Shown here: positions 7,677 to 16,294 of the stretch, piece after piece | Numbering within the stretch: the first letter of the stretch is position 1 | How the letters are laid out: every line of letters starts with the position of its first letter | Source of the DNA: Prado023 sp963697345 | Lineage (GTDB): Bacteria > Actinomycetota > Actinomycetes > S36-B12 > CAIYMF01 | DNA length: 64,000 bases | Reading direction: 5' to 3' | Assembly: GCA_963697345.1 (NCBI GenBank) | Contig: CAVONS010000010.1 | Coordinates: 1-64,000 of the forward strand | Made by a program: the position numbers and the translations under genes | Notes under the pieces: generated by a model | The model's input: only the letters and a program-made list of their open reading frames with translations | Told to the model about the DNA's origin: nothing | Databases searched by the model: none

Positions 7677-10295
7677 CTAGCCAACCGCCAGCTTCACCCG
7701 CTTGGACCACTTCGACCAGCCCTTGGCGTTCTTCACCCGGACTGCGGCGTAGTACTTGCGCTCCTTGGGCACCGTCGTCGTGCAGGTGTCCCTGCTGGCG
7801 GCTGCGTAGCACTTGGCCTGAATCTTCTTGCTCTTCGCGGTCTTGTAGATCCGGACGTTGTAGCGCTTCAGGGGCAAGTACCCGTTGAACTTCGGCGGGG
7901 TCCAGCTCACTGCCGCCGTGCGGGCTGTCCTGGTAGCGGTCGCGACCTTGGGAGCCGAGGCCTTCCTCGGTGGACCGGTCTTGATCCGCTTTGCCAAGGT
8001 GTAGCGGCCCAGGCTCGTGTTCGTGGTGAGCTGGATGTAGTACTTCGTGCGCTTCTTCAGCTTGCCGGTCCGACACTTGGTCTTGTCCGGGCCAGCGGTG
8101 CATGCACCGAGCTTCTTCCCGCCCTTGGCCTTGGTGTAGATCTTCGCGGAGTACCCGGTGATCCACGGCGACGCAGCGCCCGGATCGTCCCAGCGGACCG
8201 TCACCCGGCGCTTGGAGTACGTGCTCACGGCCGCCGGCGCGCCCTGGGCGCCAGCCTTCATCCGGGGGCTGCTCGGGGCACCGGTGCCCAGCCCGTTGGT
8301 TGCCGTCACCTCGACGAAGTGATCCACCGACTGGGACAGCCCGGTGAGCGTGCAGGCCCGGCCGTCCCCCGCCGTGGTGCAGGTGGCGACCGGGTCGCCG
8401 CCGGTCTCGGCCGTGTACGCCGCCGCTGTGTACGCGGTGATCGCCGACCCGTTGGCGGCCGACTCACCCCACGTCACGTGGGCCGCACCCGGGAAGCTGG
8501 CGGCCTGCACGGATCCAGGTGCGCTCGGAACCGTTCGGGGGGTGGCCAGCTGGCGCGGCGCGGACGGCGCGGAGGTTCCGACAGCGTTGCGGGCCACGAC
8601 CTCGATGTAGTGAGCCTTCCCCGGTTCCGCGGGCATCGTGCACGCCCGGGCGGCCGGATCGGCCTGGCATGAGCTGACAGGGGCACCGCCGAGGGGGACG
8701 TCAAAGGCCGTCGCGGTGTACCCGGTGATCGGCGTTCCACCGCTCGACAGCGGAAGCCCCCATGCGACGTCCACCGTCGTTGCCCTGGCGCGAGCCGAGA
8801 CGCCCAGCGGTTGCGTGGGGAGGGTCGTGTCCACGGTGACGGGACACGGCTCCAGATCGGGGGCTCGTCGGCATGCCACGGGGGCCTTGTTCAGGCCGGC
8901 CAGCTCCATCCGGTCGCCGTCCTCGAAGATCGGGTCCTTGCCGGTGTAGAGGACTGTGTCGCTCGGCGACTCGGAGGCAGGTCGCGCTCCGGACCGGACG
9001 CTCAGGGTGGCCCCCGCCGGGATGCTGGCGTCCCGGGGGAACACGAAGTCGGGGGTGTCCACCCATTCGGGGCCGATCTCGCCAGGGTTGAGCGGGCGCG
9101 GATTCTGGTCCCACAGGCCGTACCCGCCCAGCCCGAGAGGCCCACCGGTGGAGTTGAGGAGCGTGATGGTCTCTCGGAGCTCCGCGGGGTCGCCCGGGGT
9201 CACCGGGGGCGTCGGGTCCTCGGCCCACGTGACGCCGCTGATGTCCACCTTGCCCTTCAGGGGGTCGACGCAGTCCTCCGGCTCGCACGGGTAGGGGTAC
9301 CAGGCCCGGATGTTGCCCGTGGAATAGGGGCCAGCGTTATCCATGAGGTAGACCGCGTCGCCCACGAACTCCGAGTTCGGGGCGGGAAGGTTGTCGAACC
9401 AGGATCCGTCCACGACGGGCACTCCGGTGTAGTAGACGCCGTCCCCGTCCGTCCCGGTGGTCAGCCGCAGCTCGACGCTTCCATAGGCGGGCACGACCAT
9501 CCCGGAGGGCAGGGTGTGCTTGTTCAGGGCACTGTCGCGCACGAGCCACCCGCTGAGGTCAACAGGTCCCGCGCCGTCATTGAAGATCATGATCGCCTCG
9601 TAGCCGTCGACCTCGCTCTCCCAGGAGACGGCCAGCCGCAGGGCTGCGCCGGGGTTGGGCGCCGCGCCGCATGAGTTGGCCACCCACAGCCCGCGGGTGG
9701 CACCGGCCGCGTCGCCAGCCAGCACCCGGTACTCCAGGTTGTGCGCGAACTCCGGCTTGTCCACGGACCAGGTGGGCTTGGGGAACCAGAACACCTGCCC
9801 GTCGCTGACAAGCTGCCGTGACGTGTCGAACCAGTTGCCCTCGACGTCCTGGGCGTACAGCGAACGGAGGATCCGGTCCCTGGCAGTGTCGTACGAGGTG
9901 TCGTTGAGGGACCGCAACTGCACCGGGGTGCCCTTGGGAAGCAGGGACACAAGCGCCGCCTTGGCCACCTCAGCGCCGCATTGTGGCGGCGAAGTGAACA
10001 GCTCCGGTGCGTTGATCCCGATCGTGCGGACCTTCTGGGTTCCGGTGATCCCGGAGTTGGACTCAAGGATGTCCACGAGGAGGGTGTCGCCGTCATAGAT
10101 CGTGGAGGCCGTCCCCGTCTCCCAAGCGGTCTCATCCTCCGGTGCGGCTGAAGCCGTGCCGCCCATCACACTGAGCAGCAGCGCGCCCACAACAGCAGCG
10201 ATCCCCGTCCCGCGTCCCCAACCCTGCACGTCATTCCCCATCCGTCGTGTTTCCCGGCCCGTGCGACGCGTGCTGCGTCGCTGGTCCTCCTTCAT
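7677..10295 (-). CDS. Secreted thermonuclease-like / lamin-tail / fibronectin III protein 2
   Basis: 872 residues from ATG 10295, four bases after the stop of the nucleotidyltransferase gene; an alternative start at Met19 (10241) would place the signal peptide (hydrophobic 30-50) nearer the N-terminus. Domain order is as in its paralogue but shorter: nuclease domain (about 55-215; Asp68, Asp70, Arg90, Asn95 in NAPE, Glu98, Arg141), lamin-tail, second lamin-tail, then fibronectin III repeats with a basic C-terminus. It lacks the three Fn3 domains that sit between the two lamin-tail domains of protein 1. As there, the Asp40 calcium ligand of staphylococcal nuclease is Asn. Probable role: exported nuclease or nucleic-acid-binding protein held in the envelope; substrate unknown. 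Close spacing suggests co-transcription with the nucleotidyltransferase. Confidence 0.8.
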   Translation of the reverse strand: MKEDQRRSTRRTGRETRRMGNDVQGWGRGTGIAAVVGALLLSVMGGTASAAPEDETAWETGTASTIYDGDTLLVDILESNSGITGTQKVRTIGINAPELFTSPPQCGAEVAKAALVSLLPKGTPVQLRSLNDTSYDTARDRILRSLYAQDVEGNWFDTSRQLVSDGQVFWFPKPTWSVDKPEFAHNLEYRVLAGDAAGATRGLWVANSCGAAPNPGAALRLAVSWESEVDGYEAIMIFNDGAGPVDLSGWLVRDSALNKHTLPSGMVVPAYGSVELRLTTGTDGDGVYYTGVPVVDGSWFDNLPAPNSEFVGDAVYLMDNAGPYSTGNIRAWYPYPCEPEDCVDPLKGKVDISGVTWAEDPTPPVTPGDPAELRETITLLNSTGGPLGLGGYGLWDQNPRPLNPGEIGPEWVDTPDFVFPRDASIPAGATLSVRSGARPASESPSDTVLYTGKDPIFEDGDRMELAGLNKAPVACRRAPDLEPCPVTVDTTLPTQPLGVSARARATTVDVAWGLPLSSGGTPITGYTATAFDVPLGGAPVSSCQADPAARACTMPAEPGKAHYIEVVARNAVGTSAPSAPRQLATPRTVPSAPGSVQAASFPGAAHVTWGESAANGSAITAYTAAAYTAETGGDPVATCTTAGDGRACTLTGLSQSVDHFVEVTATNGLGTGAPSSPRMKAGAQGAPAAVSTYSKRRVTVRWDDPGAASPWITGYSAKIYTKAKGGKKLGACTAGPDKTKCRTGKLKKRTKYYIQLTTNTSLGRYTLAKRIKTGPPRKASAPKVATATRTARTAAVSWTPPKFNGYLPLKRYNVRIYKTAKSKKIQAKCYAAASRDTCTTTVPKERKYYAAVRVKNAKGWSKWSKRVKLAVG

Positions 10296-10299
10296 GATG

Positions 10300-10992
10300 T
10301 CAGCGGGCGTTTGCCCGCTCGAGGTCGCCCTCGAAGTCCACCTCGACGGCGAACAGGTCCGAGATGTCCACGGGGGTCACCTGGACCCCGTCCTTCTCGA
10401 TCGCGAGCTCGATCCCGCGCTCGAAGTAGTCCTGGTCGTCACAGGCCTCGAGCTGACGGATCAGCGCTGCCTTGTCCTTGCCGCCGATCAGGTTGATCCC
10501 GACGGCTTCGCCCAGGCCACCGACCACCGTCTTGGACAGCCCCAGCACGTGTCCATGCTCGTCCACTGTGTACTTGACCTCCTCGTCGGCCACCGCAGCC
10601 GTGTTCACCGCGACGGCCGATCGGCCCGAGACGATGAAGGGAGTGAGGCGCTGGAGGATGATCTCGTCGAACACGACGTCACCGTTCATCCAGATCACCG
10701 AGCCGTCGTGGGAGGCCCGCAGGGCCTTGAGCAGCGACTTGCAGGTGTTGGTCCGGTCGAAGTTCTCGTTGTAGACGAACATCGCGTCGGGGATGTGCTC
10801 CATGACCAGGTCCAGCTTGAAGCCGACCACGATCGTGATCCGGACGTCGGTGCCGAAGACTCGGCGGATGTTCTCGACCTGCTGCTCCATGATGGTCTGG
10901 CCGGTGGCCAACCGGGTCAGGGGCTTGGGGAAGGGCCGACCCAGCCGTGTGCCCATGCCGGCGGCAAGGATGGTGACCTGAACCTGGGACAT
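10300..10992 (-). CDS. Sugar/choline-phosphate nucleotidyltransferase (LicC/GT-A type)
   Basis: 230 residues starting at ATG 10992, chosen because GAGGAGAG lies just upstream; an in-frame ATG at 11007 has no such site. The N-terminus has the nucleotide-binding loop LAAGMGTRLG and a following Lys (FPKPL), and a central WMNGDVVFD metal-site motif, typical of NTP transferases that make CDP-choline, CDP-alditol or NDP-sugars. The substrate cannot be told from sequence. Its upstream neighbour is a CDP-glycerol-type polymer transferase, so supplying a CDP-activated unit for a teichoic-acid-like or phosphocholine-bearing polymer is a fair inference. A 7-bp perfect hairpin sits over its last codons (10303-10320) but is largely explained by coding sequence. 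Confidence 0.8.
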   Translation of the reverse strand: MSQVQVTILAAGMGTRLGRPFPKPLTRLATGQTIMEQQVENIRRVFGTDVRITIVVGFKLDLVMEHIPDAMFVYNENFDRTNTCKSLLKALRASHDGSVIWMNGDVVFDEIILQRLTPFIVSGRSAVAVNTAAVADEEVKYTVDEHGHVLGLSKTVVGGLGEAVGINLIGGKDKAALIRQLEACDDQDYFERGIELAIEKDGVQVTPVDISDLFAVEVDFEGDLERANAR

Positions 10993-11123
10993 CGACTCTC
11001 CTCGCATCGGCCGCGCGCAGCGGCTCTTCTCTACTGTCGCAAAGGCCTACTGTCTCAGGGAAACCATTGTGCGTGACGCGCGACTCGTTAGGTGCGGCCT
11101 ATCGACCCCTTGAGGTTCACCGG

Positions 11124-11159
11124 CGGGTCGGGCAGGGCCGGCCGGGTCGGGCAGGGCCG
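11124..11159. repeat. Short direct repeat in intergenic spacer
   Basis: A 17-base unit (cgggtcgggcagggccg) occurs twice with a period of 19 bases, in the 172-base spacer between the polymer transferase and the nucleotidyltransferase. No other feature was seen in that spacer. Confidence 0.7.
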
Positions 11160-11164
11160 ACAGG

Positions 11165-12499
11165 TCAGGGAAGGATGCCGTGCTCGGCGAGGTCGATGCG
11201 GGTGGAGACCCCAGCCTGATGCGACGAGATCGCCTCGAGCAGCGCCTCGTGGAACTTGCGCGTGCTCTCCCCGGGGGCTGCGTCGTCGAAGTAGAACGTA
11301 CGCAGGGAGGCGCGTTGGGCAGCGAAGCGATCATCAGCCAGCAGAGCAGCGACGTCGGCACCCACTGTGCCGACCGAGTTCCGGTCGATGACATGGGAGG
11401 CTGACGCAATGGGTGCCTCACGCAGCAGGTCAGCTCGGTTCGTGCGCCGGTCGGTGAGCACGATGGGTGCCTCCACGCGGGAGTAGAGGAAGTCGAGCCC
11501 GACGCTGGAGATGTCCGAGACCAACAGATCCACACGGGGGAACAGGGCCAGGATGTCGCCGTCGGCCCGGTACTGATGGCCGGCAGAGGGGTCGGCTTCA
11601 GCGGCCGCGCTGATGGCAGCCACCACCTTCTTGTGCGCCGACGTGATGGACCGTTCCAGCGACATGGCCACTCGGGGGTGCGGCTTGTAGATGACACGGG
11701 TGTTCGGGATGGCCAGGAGTGCCTTGATGATCGCGGGACCGTAGCAGTCCAGCGAGGTGAAGTTGTTCGCCTCATCCTCGCCCTCCCAGGTGGGGGCGTA
11801 GAGGATCGTGCGGCCAGTGCTGGGCTTCAGGCTCGGCTTGGGGTTGAGGTCCAGCTGCGGGCGCCCGACCCGGATGAGCCGGAACTCGTCGAAGTCGACC
11901 AGCGCAGCCCGGTGCCGACGCACCGCGGCCTCGCCGGCCACGAAGATCCTGTCGTAGGCCTTGGCCTGGTTGGACACCATCGAGACCTTGTCGGACTCCC
12001 CGTGGTTGACGTGGATGTGGGTGGCGTCCGACCAGACCAGGGACTGGAAGTTGCGCAGGCCGTTGTTGGGGTAGATGAGGGCCTTGGGCTGCAGGACCCG
12101 GTACAGATCCATCAACGAGGCGAACGTCACGGCCAGGAAGTTGGGAGCCGGCGGATCCAGGAGCATCAGCTCGGTCCATGCCGTGCGGGTCCTGGTCACG
12201 ATCCCGAAGTTCAGGTCACCGCTGTGGGCGGCGATGACCGGCAGCCATTGCTCGATCTGGTAGATCTTGGCCGACGTGTCCGGGAAGTAGAAGAGCGCAT
12301 CGATGTGGGGCGCCTTCCACCCGCTGCGCACGAGGGCGGAGGCCTCCATCGACTCCCCGCGGGCCTCGATGTCGCCGTCCATGATGCCGCGACCGCCCAT
12401 CCGGGCACCAGCCTGCTGCAGGCGCCAGCCCACTCCCCGTGCGGCGCGCTGCTGCAGGGACCTGAAACGCCCTACGGGGGCACTCTCCATCTGCGACAC
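11165..12499 (-). CDS. CDP-glycerol:poly(glycerophosphate)-type transferase (TagF/TagB-like)
   Basis: 444 residues from GTG 12499. The C-terminal half carries the family's features: YAPTWEG, YKPHPR, and SDISSVGLDFLYS, which form the CDP-binding pocket in teichoic acid polymerases and primases. The N-terminal half (FYFPDTSAKIYQIEQWLPV and NHGESDK) is the acceptor-side GT-B domain. It would transfer glycerol- or ribitol-phosphate (or a related unit) from a CDP donor to a wall polymer at the inner membrane face; the exact unit is not determinable. No long amphipathic membrane anchor is obvious. CAGAAT lies 7 bases upstream of the GTG and could be the -10 of a leaderless transcript. It lies upstream of, and in line with, the nucleotidyltransferase and the two nuclease-like genes. 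Confidence 0.82.
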   Translation of the reverse strand: MSQMESAPVGRFRSLQQRAARGVGWRLQQAGARMGGRGIMDGDIEARGESMEASALVRSGWKAPHIDALFYFPDTSAKIYQIEQWLPVIAAHSGDLNFGIVTRTRTAWTELMLLDPPAPNFLAVTFASLMDLYRVLQPKALIYPNNGLRNFQSLVWSDATHIHVNHGESDKVSMVSNQAKAYDRIFVAGEAAVRRHRAALVDFDEFRLIRVGRPQLDLNPKPSLKPSTGRTILYAPTWEGEDEANNFTSLDCYGPAIIKALLAIPNTRVIYKPHPRVAMSLERSITSAHKKVVAAISAAAEADPSAGHQYRADGDILALFPRVDLLVSDISSVGLDFLYSRVEAPIVLTDRRTNRADLLREAPIASASHVIDRNSVGTVGADVAALLADDRFAAQRASLRTFYFDDAAPGESTRKFHEALLEAISSHQAGVSTRIDLAEHGILP

Positions 12500-12662
12500 G
12501 GAGATGATTCTGCCGCACTGTCGCGGACACTCGTGTCATCGGAGCCCCGCCATGGGCGGGTAGTCGTGCGCCGAGCATTCACACGGGGCTACTCTCCTCC
12601 TGTCAGTCCACGTTGCGGTGCGTCCCCTGCGCCCGCGTGGCCGCAGGGGAGCGGAGGTCACG

Positions 12663-13214
12663 ATGGCGATCAATCAGGCCCCATCGGGCCGGGTGGGCGC
12701 TGCAGCGCGACTCGGCCAGTACCGACGTCCGCGAGCCCGGGATCGGGATCGGCACCGCCGCACTGGAAGCCTTCTGGTGGCTGCCCAGTTCAGCCTGATC
12801 GGACTGTGCTTGCTTCCGGTGGGCCCCACCCTGGGTTCCGGGCAGCTTCGTCCGCTGGGGCTCGTCTGCCTCGTCCTGGCCCTCCTGGTGGGGGGGATGG
12901 CACTGCTGGCGATGGGCGCCGACACCCGGGTGCATCCAGTCCCGCACCACAGCACCCCGCTGCTCACGACCGGGATCTACGCCTGGATCCGGCACCCGAT
13001 GTACACCGCCGTCCTGCTGGCCACGCTGGGCATCACGTTGTCCGGCGGGAGGGTGCTCTCCCTGGTCGCGTTCCTCGGGCTGATGGCGGTCCTGCGGGTC
13101 AAGTCCAAGTTCGAGGACGACCGGTTGAACGAGCGCTTCGGATGGGAGTTCGCGGTCTACGCCTCGCGTGTGCCGGCGGTCCTGCCTGAACCGTGGCGGT
13201 CACACGGGCACTGA
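12663..13214 (+). CDS. Isoprenylcysteine carboxyl methyltransferase-family membrane protein
   Basis: 183 residues from ATG 12663, preceded by GGAGG at good spacing; the frame is open further upstream but without a ribosome site. Three or so membrane helices are visible (about 45-63, 72-92, 116-150). The signature TGIYAWIRHPMY (about 115-127) is the conserved SAM-methyltransferase motif shared by ICMT, PEMT and many bacterial homologues of unknown substrate. A KFEDDRLNERFG segment near the C-terminus is also typical. Function beyond membrane-embedded methyl transfer cannot be assigned. It stands alone, divergent from the polymer transferase and convergent with scoB (13 bases between stops). 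Confidence 0.75.
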   Translation: MAINQAPSGRVGAAARLGQYRRPRARDRDRHRRTGSLLVAAQFSLIGLCLLPVGPTLGSGQLRPLGLVCLVLALLVGGMALLAMGADTRVHPVPHHSTPLLTTGIYAWIRHPMYTAVLLATLGITLSGGRVLSLVAFLGLMAVLRVKSKFEDDRLNERFGWEFAVYASRVPAVLPEPWRSHGH

Positions 13215-13227
13215 TCCCGCACGGGGC

Positions 13228-13872
13228 TCAGCTCGCGGTGGTCGCATCCGTCAGGTGCGGGCCCGTGGCGGCGCGCACCTCGTCCACCGTCACGCCGGGG
13301 GCACACTCCCTGAGCACGAGTCCCGTCTCCGCGATGTCGATCACGGCAAGGTCGGTGATGATCCGGTGGACGACGCCAACCCCGGTCAGCGGCAGGGTGC
13401 ACTCCTCGACGATCTTGTGGGATCCGTCTCGTGCCACGTGCTCCATCATCACGATGACCTGCTTGGCCCCGTGGACCAGGTCCATGGCGCCGCCCATGCC
13501 CTTGACCATCTTGCCGGGGATCATCCAGTTGGCCAGGTCGCCCCTGACCGAGACCTGCATGGCACCCAGGATCGCCGCATCCACGTGGCCGCCGCGGATC
13601 ATCCCGAACGACAGGGCCGAGTCGAAGAAGCTCGCCCCGGGCAGGGTCGTGACCGTCTCCTTGCCCGCATTGATCAGATCCGGGTCGATCTCCTGCTCGG
13701 TCGGGTAGGGACCCACGCCCAGGATGCCGTTCTCGCTCTGCAGGACCACCGACACACCTTCGGGCAGGTAGTTGGGCACCAGAGTGGGCAGCCCGATGCC
13801 GAGGTTCACGTACTGACCGTCGACGAGCTCGGTGGCCACCCGTGCGGCGAGTTCCTCACGCGTCAGCGCCAT
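13228..13872 (-). CDS. scoB: 3-oxoacid (succinyl-CoA:acetoacetate) CoA-transferase subunit B
   Basis: 214 residues, the usual length for the beta subunit. QSENGILG (Glu47) carries the catalytic glutamate that forms the CoA thioester intermediate. Other family stretches are LGIGLPTLVPNYLP near the N-terminus and KGMGGAMDLVHGAKQVIV. With subunit A it transfers CoA from succinyl-CoA to acetoacetate (or a related 3-oxoacid), linking ketone-body or PHB use to the TCA cycle. Its ATG overlaps the TGA of scoA by one base (TGATG), so the subunits are translationally coupled. Substrate preference, for example 3-oxoadipate, cannot be excluded from sequence. Confidence 0.9.
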   Translation of the reverse strand: MALTREELAARVATELVDGQYVNLGIGLPTLVPNYLPEGVSVVLQSENGILGVGPYPTEQEIDPDLINAGKETVTTLPGASFFDSALSFGMIRGGHVDAAILGAMQVSVRGDLANWMIPGKMVKGMGGAMDLVHGAKQVIVMMEHVARDGSHKIVEECTLPLTGVGVVHRIITDLAVIDIAETGLVLRECAPGVTVDEVRAATGPHLTDATTAS

Positions 13873-14654
13873 CAGGGCCTCCCGCCCGCGACCTGCTCCG
13901 GACGCCGCGTGGTGCGGCGCTCGATCCGTTTCGCTGCCACGTCCTCGGGTCCCAGCGCAAGGACACGTTGCACGAAGATGCCGGGCAGGTGGACGGCCGC
14001 CGGATCGATCTGGCCGGGCTCCACGACCCGCTCGGCCTCGACGACGGTGATCCTTCCCGCCATCGCAGCCAGGGGGTTGAAGTTGCGCGTGCTGGTGTCG
14101 AAGACCGCGTTGCCCAGCGTGTCGGCCACGCTGGCCCGCACGAGCGCGAAGTCGGCGGTGATCCCCCGCTCCATCACGTACTCACGACCGTCGAACTCCC
14201 GCGTCTCCTTCGGTGGGGACGCCACGGCGATGCCGCCAGCGCCGTCATAGCGCCACGGCAGCCCTCCGTCGGCGACCTGGGTGCCGACGCCGGCAGGGGT
14301 GAAGAAGGCGGGGATGCCGGCACCTCCGGCACGCAGTCGCTCCGCGAGGGTCCCCTGGGGTGTGAGCTCCACCTCGAGCTCCCCGGACAGGAACTGGCGC
14401 TCGAACTCCTTGTTCTCACCCACGTAGCTTGATGTCATCCGCCGGATCCGGCGTTGGGCGAGCAGCAGCCCGAGCCCCCAGTCGTCCACGCCGCAGTTGT
14501 TGCTCACGACGTCGAGGTCTGTGGTGCCAGCCTCCAGCAGCGCGGCGATCAGTGCGCTCGGGATCCCGCACAGGCCGAATCCACCGACGGCCAGGCGTGC
14601 GCCGTGCGGGATGTCTGCCACAGCCACGGCTGCGCTGGCGACGGTCTTGTCCAC
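13872..14654 (-). CDS. scoA: 3-oxoacid (succinyl-CoA:acetoacetate) CoA-transferase subunit A
   Basis: GTG at 14654 is taken as the start because CAGGAGGAACGC lies directly before it; a longer frame exists to 14711. The product is 260 residues. The N-terminal VGGFGLCGIPSALI glycine-rich loop and the NNCGVDDWGLGLLL segment are typical of the alpha subunit of class I CoA-transferases, as is GNAVFDTSTRNFNPLAA. It acts with scoB as a heteromer. No regulator or beta-oxidation genes lie nearby, so the pathway it serves here (acetoacetate use or PHB turnover) is inferred from the family only. Confidence 0.9.
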   Translation of the reverse strand: MDKTVASAAVAVADIPHGARLAVGGFGLCGIPSALIAALLEAGTTDLDVVSNNCGVDDWGLGLLLAQRRIRRMTSSYVGENKEFERQFLSGELEVELTPQGTLAERLRAGGAGIPAFFTPAGVGTQVADGGLPWRYDGAGGIAVASPPKETREFDGREYVMERGITADFALVRASVADTLGNAVFDTSTRNFNPLAAMAGRITVVEAERVVEPGQIDPAAVHLPGIFVQRVLALGPEDVAAKRIERRTTRRPEQVAGGRP

Positions 14655-14735
14655 GCGTTCCTCCTGCGGGATGGCTGGTCCCACTGACGATATCCGGTCC
14701 GCCCGGGCCAACTGCGCTCGATCGGGGGTCGCAGG

Positions 14736-16133
14736 TCAGCCGGTGCAGATGTCCTGCGCGGCGGTCATGCCGGGCTGGGTGCCGCCCACGCCCGACCCGG
14801 TCCTCGCGGCCTTGACGCGGATCTCGACAACCCCCTCGTAGCCCTCACCCACGGTCAGGTCGAGGGTGGCGCCGTTCGAGGCGTCCTGGAGCAGCACCGA
14901 ACCGGGGATGGCTGCCTGCAACGTCCGGGCCGCCTGGAGCTGATCGGCCGTGTGCCGGATGGTGGTCTCCTGACGCACCTTCTTGCGGTTGTTGACCACG
15001 CCGATGCCGAAGCCCTCGGCGGCCAGGTCCTCTGCAGCGTTCGCGCCCTCGCCGGCGATCCCGGTGGCGTTGTGCACGTCGACTCGGATGTCGCTGGGGC
15101 TGACCTTGAGCTTCTTGCCGTCGGCGCCCCTGGTCGGCGGCGGTGGCCAGGGCTGCTCGTTGGCCAGCGCCGTCCAGATGGCATCCGCCTTGGCCTGGTC
15201 GGCCACGATCGTCGCCCCGTCCCCGCTGGGCAGCCATGGGAGCGTGATGAAGGTGATGTCGCTCGGGCGCAGGTCCGAGATGCTGGTCGCCAGCGAGATC
15301 AGGCCGTTGGAGTCTGCCAACGCGGGGTCCGTGGCGATCGACTTGGAGGATTCGCGCAGAACGCGCCACACCCTCAGCGGGTCGGTCAGCAGGCCTGAGT
15401 CGGTGACCTCCTGGATCAAGGAGGACATGAACAGCTGCTGGCGGTTGATCCGGCTGATGTCCGAGCCGTCGCCGATGTTGTGGCGCACCCGGACGAAGCC
15501 CAGGGCCGCCTCCCCGCCGACCCGGGTGCGCCCGGCCGGCAGGTCCACCCCGGACTGCGTGTCCCTGAGTGGCCGGGTCAGGCAGACCTCCACGCCGCCC
15601 AGGGCATCGATGGTGCGCTTGAACCCGTTGAAGTCCAGGACGACGAAGTGGTCCACCGTCAGCCCTGTGAGGGACTCAACCGTCTTGACGGTGCAGCCGG
15701 GGCCACCACGATCGAAGGCGAGGTTGAACCGATCGCGTTCCGGGGCCAGGCGGTTGCCGTCGGCGTCCTTGCACGAGGGGAGGTCCACGACGGTGTCGCG
15801 CGGGATGCTCACGACGACGGCCGAGTCCCGGTCGGGGTAGATGTGCACGAGCATGGTGGTGTCCGAGCGCGCGCCCTCAAAGCTGCCGTATCCCTTGTTG
15901 CCCTTGCCGGTCCGCTCGTCGGAGCCCATCAGCAGGAAGGTCACGGGTCCGCTGTCGAGATCTCCATGGTCGACGGGACGCACCCCGACCTGGGGACTGA
16001 TGTCGATCTGGGTGACATTGGACTCGAGGCTCTCGACTGCCAGCGATGCTGATCCAGCCACGATGGTCAGCCCGAGGGCACCAGCAGAGGCGACAGCGGC
16101 GATGCCACGGAGGATGCGATGGCGGCCCGACAC
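14736..16133 (-). CDS. LytR-CpsA-Psr (LCP) family cell-wall polymer ligase
   Basis: 465 residues from GTG 16133. This start is chosen because TACCCT lies exactly 6 bases upstream, a leaderless -10; an ATG at 16166 is in frame but would add 11 residues before the membrane anchor. A short cytoplasmic tail and one helix (about 8-30) precede an extracellular LCP domain (about 60-270) with VTFLLMGSDER, SDTTMLVHI, SIPRDTVVDLP and VRVRHN, including the Arg/Asp residues that bind polyprenyl pyrophosphate. A LytR_C domain (VDVHNATGIAGEGANAAEDL) forms the C-terminal part. LCP proteins attach lipid-linked glycopolymers to peptidoglycan; here the likely cargo includes the polymer made by the transferase at 11165-12499, which is inference. 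Confidence 0.85.
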   Translation of the reverse strand: MSGRHRILRGIAAVASAGALGLTIVAGSASLAVESLESNVTQIDISPQVGVRPVDHGDLDSGPVTFLLMGSDERTGKGNKGYGSFEGARSDTTMLVHIYPDRDSAVVVSIPRDTVVDLPSCKDADGNRLAPERDRFNLAFDRGGPGCTVKTVESLTGLTVDHFVVLDFNGFKRTIDALGGVEVCLTRPLRDTQSGVDLPAGRTRVGGEAALGFVRVRHNIGDGSDISRINRQQLFMSSLIQEVTDSGLLTDPLRVWRVLRESSKSIATDPALADSNGLISLATSISDLRPSDITFITLPWLPSGDGATIVADQAKADAIWTALANEQPWPPPPTRGADGKKLKVSPSDIRVDVHNATGIAGEGANAAEDLAAEGFGIGVVNNRKKVRQETTIRHTADQLQAARTLQAAIPGSVLLQDASNGATLDLTVGEGYEGVVEIRVKAARTGSGVGGTQPGMTAAQDICTG

Positions 16134-16139
16134 GCAATA

Positions 16140-16145
16140 AGGGTA
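16140..16145 (-). promoter_or_regulatory. -10 box of leaderless LCP transcript
   Basis: On the minus strand TACCCT (TANNNT) is followed by 6 bases and then GTG 16133. No good -35 is seen 17 bases upstream. Confidence 0.5.
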
Positions 16146-16200
16146 CGTGACTGACCAGATAAGCATGGGTAAACTCGGCCCTCGATAACGGAAAGTCACG

Positions 16201-16220
16201 ACCGAATACCGATATTCGGT
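16201..16220. promoter_or_regulatory. Perfect 8-bp inverted repeat in the divergent LCP/amidase region
   Basis: accgaata-ccga-tattcggt: two perfect 8-base arms around 4 bases. It lies 67 bases from the LCP start and 74 from the amidase start, between divergent envelope genes, which is where an operator would be expected. AT-rich arms stand out from the GC-rich surroundings. The binding protein is unknown. Confidence 0.5.
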
Positions 16221-16294
16221 GACGAACCGGTCCACACTGCGGGAGTCCGATACGCAGAGCGACGACCCGGGTGGCCACCCGGGTGGGAGGCCAG

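Noticed and set aside
10303..10320. Hairpin agcgggc-gttt-gcccgct as a terminator after the nucleotidyltransferase
   Set aside because: It lies in the last codons, the next gene starts 4 bases after the stop, and the stem follows from the RANAR codons.
16271..16294. GTG 16271 as start of the amidase
   Set aside because: ATG 16295 has a closer ribosome site and begins a normal signal peptide.
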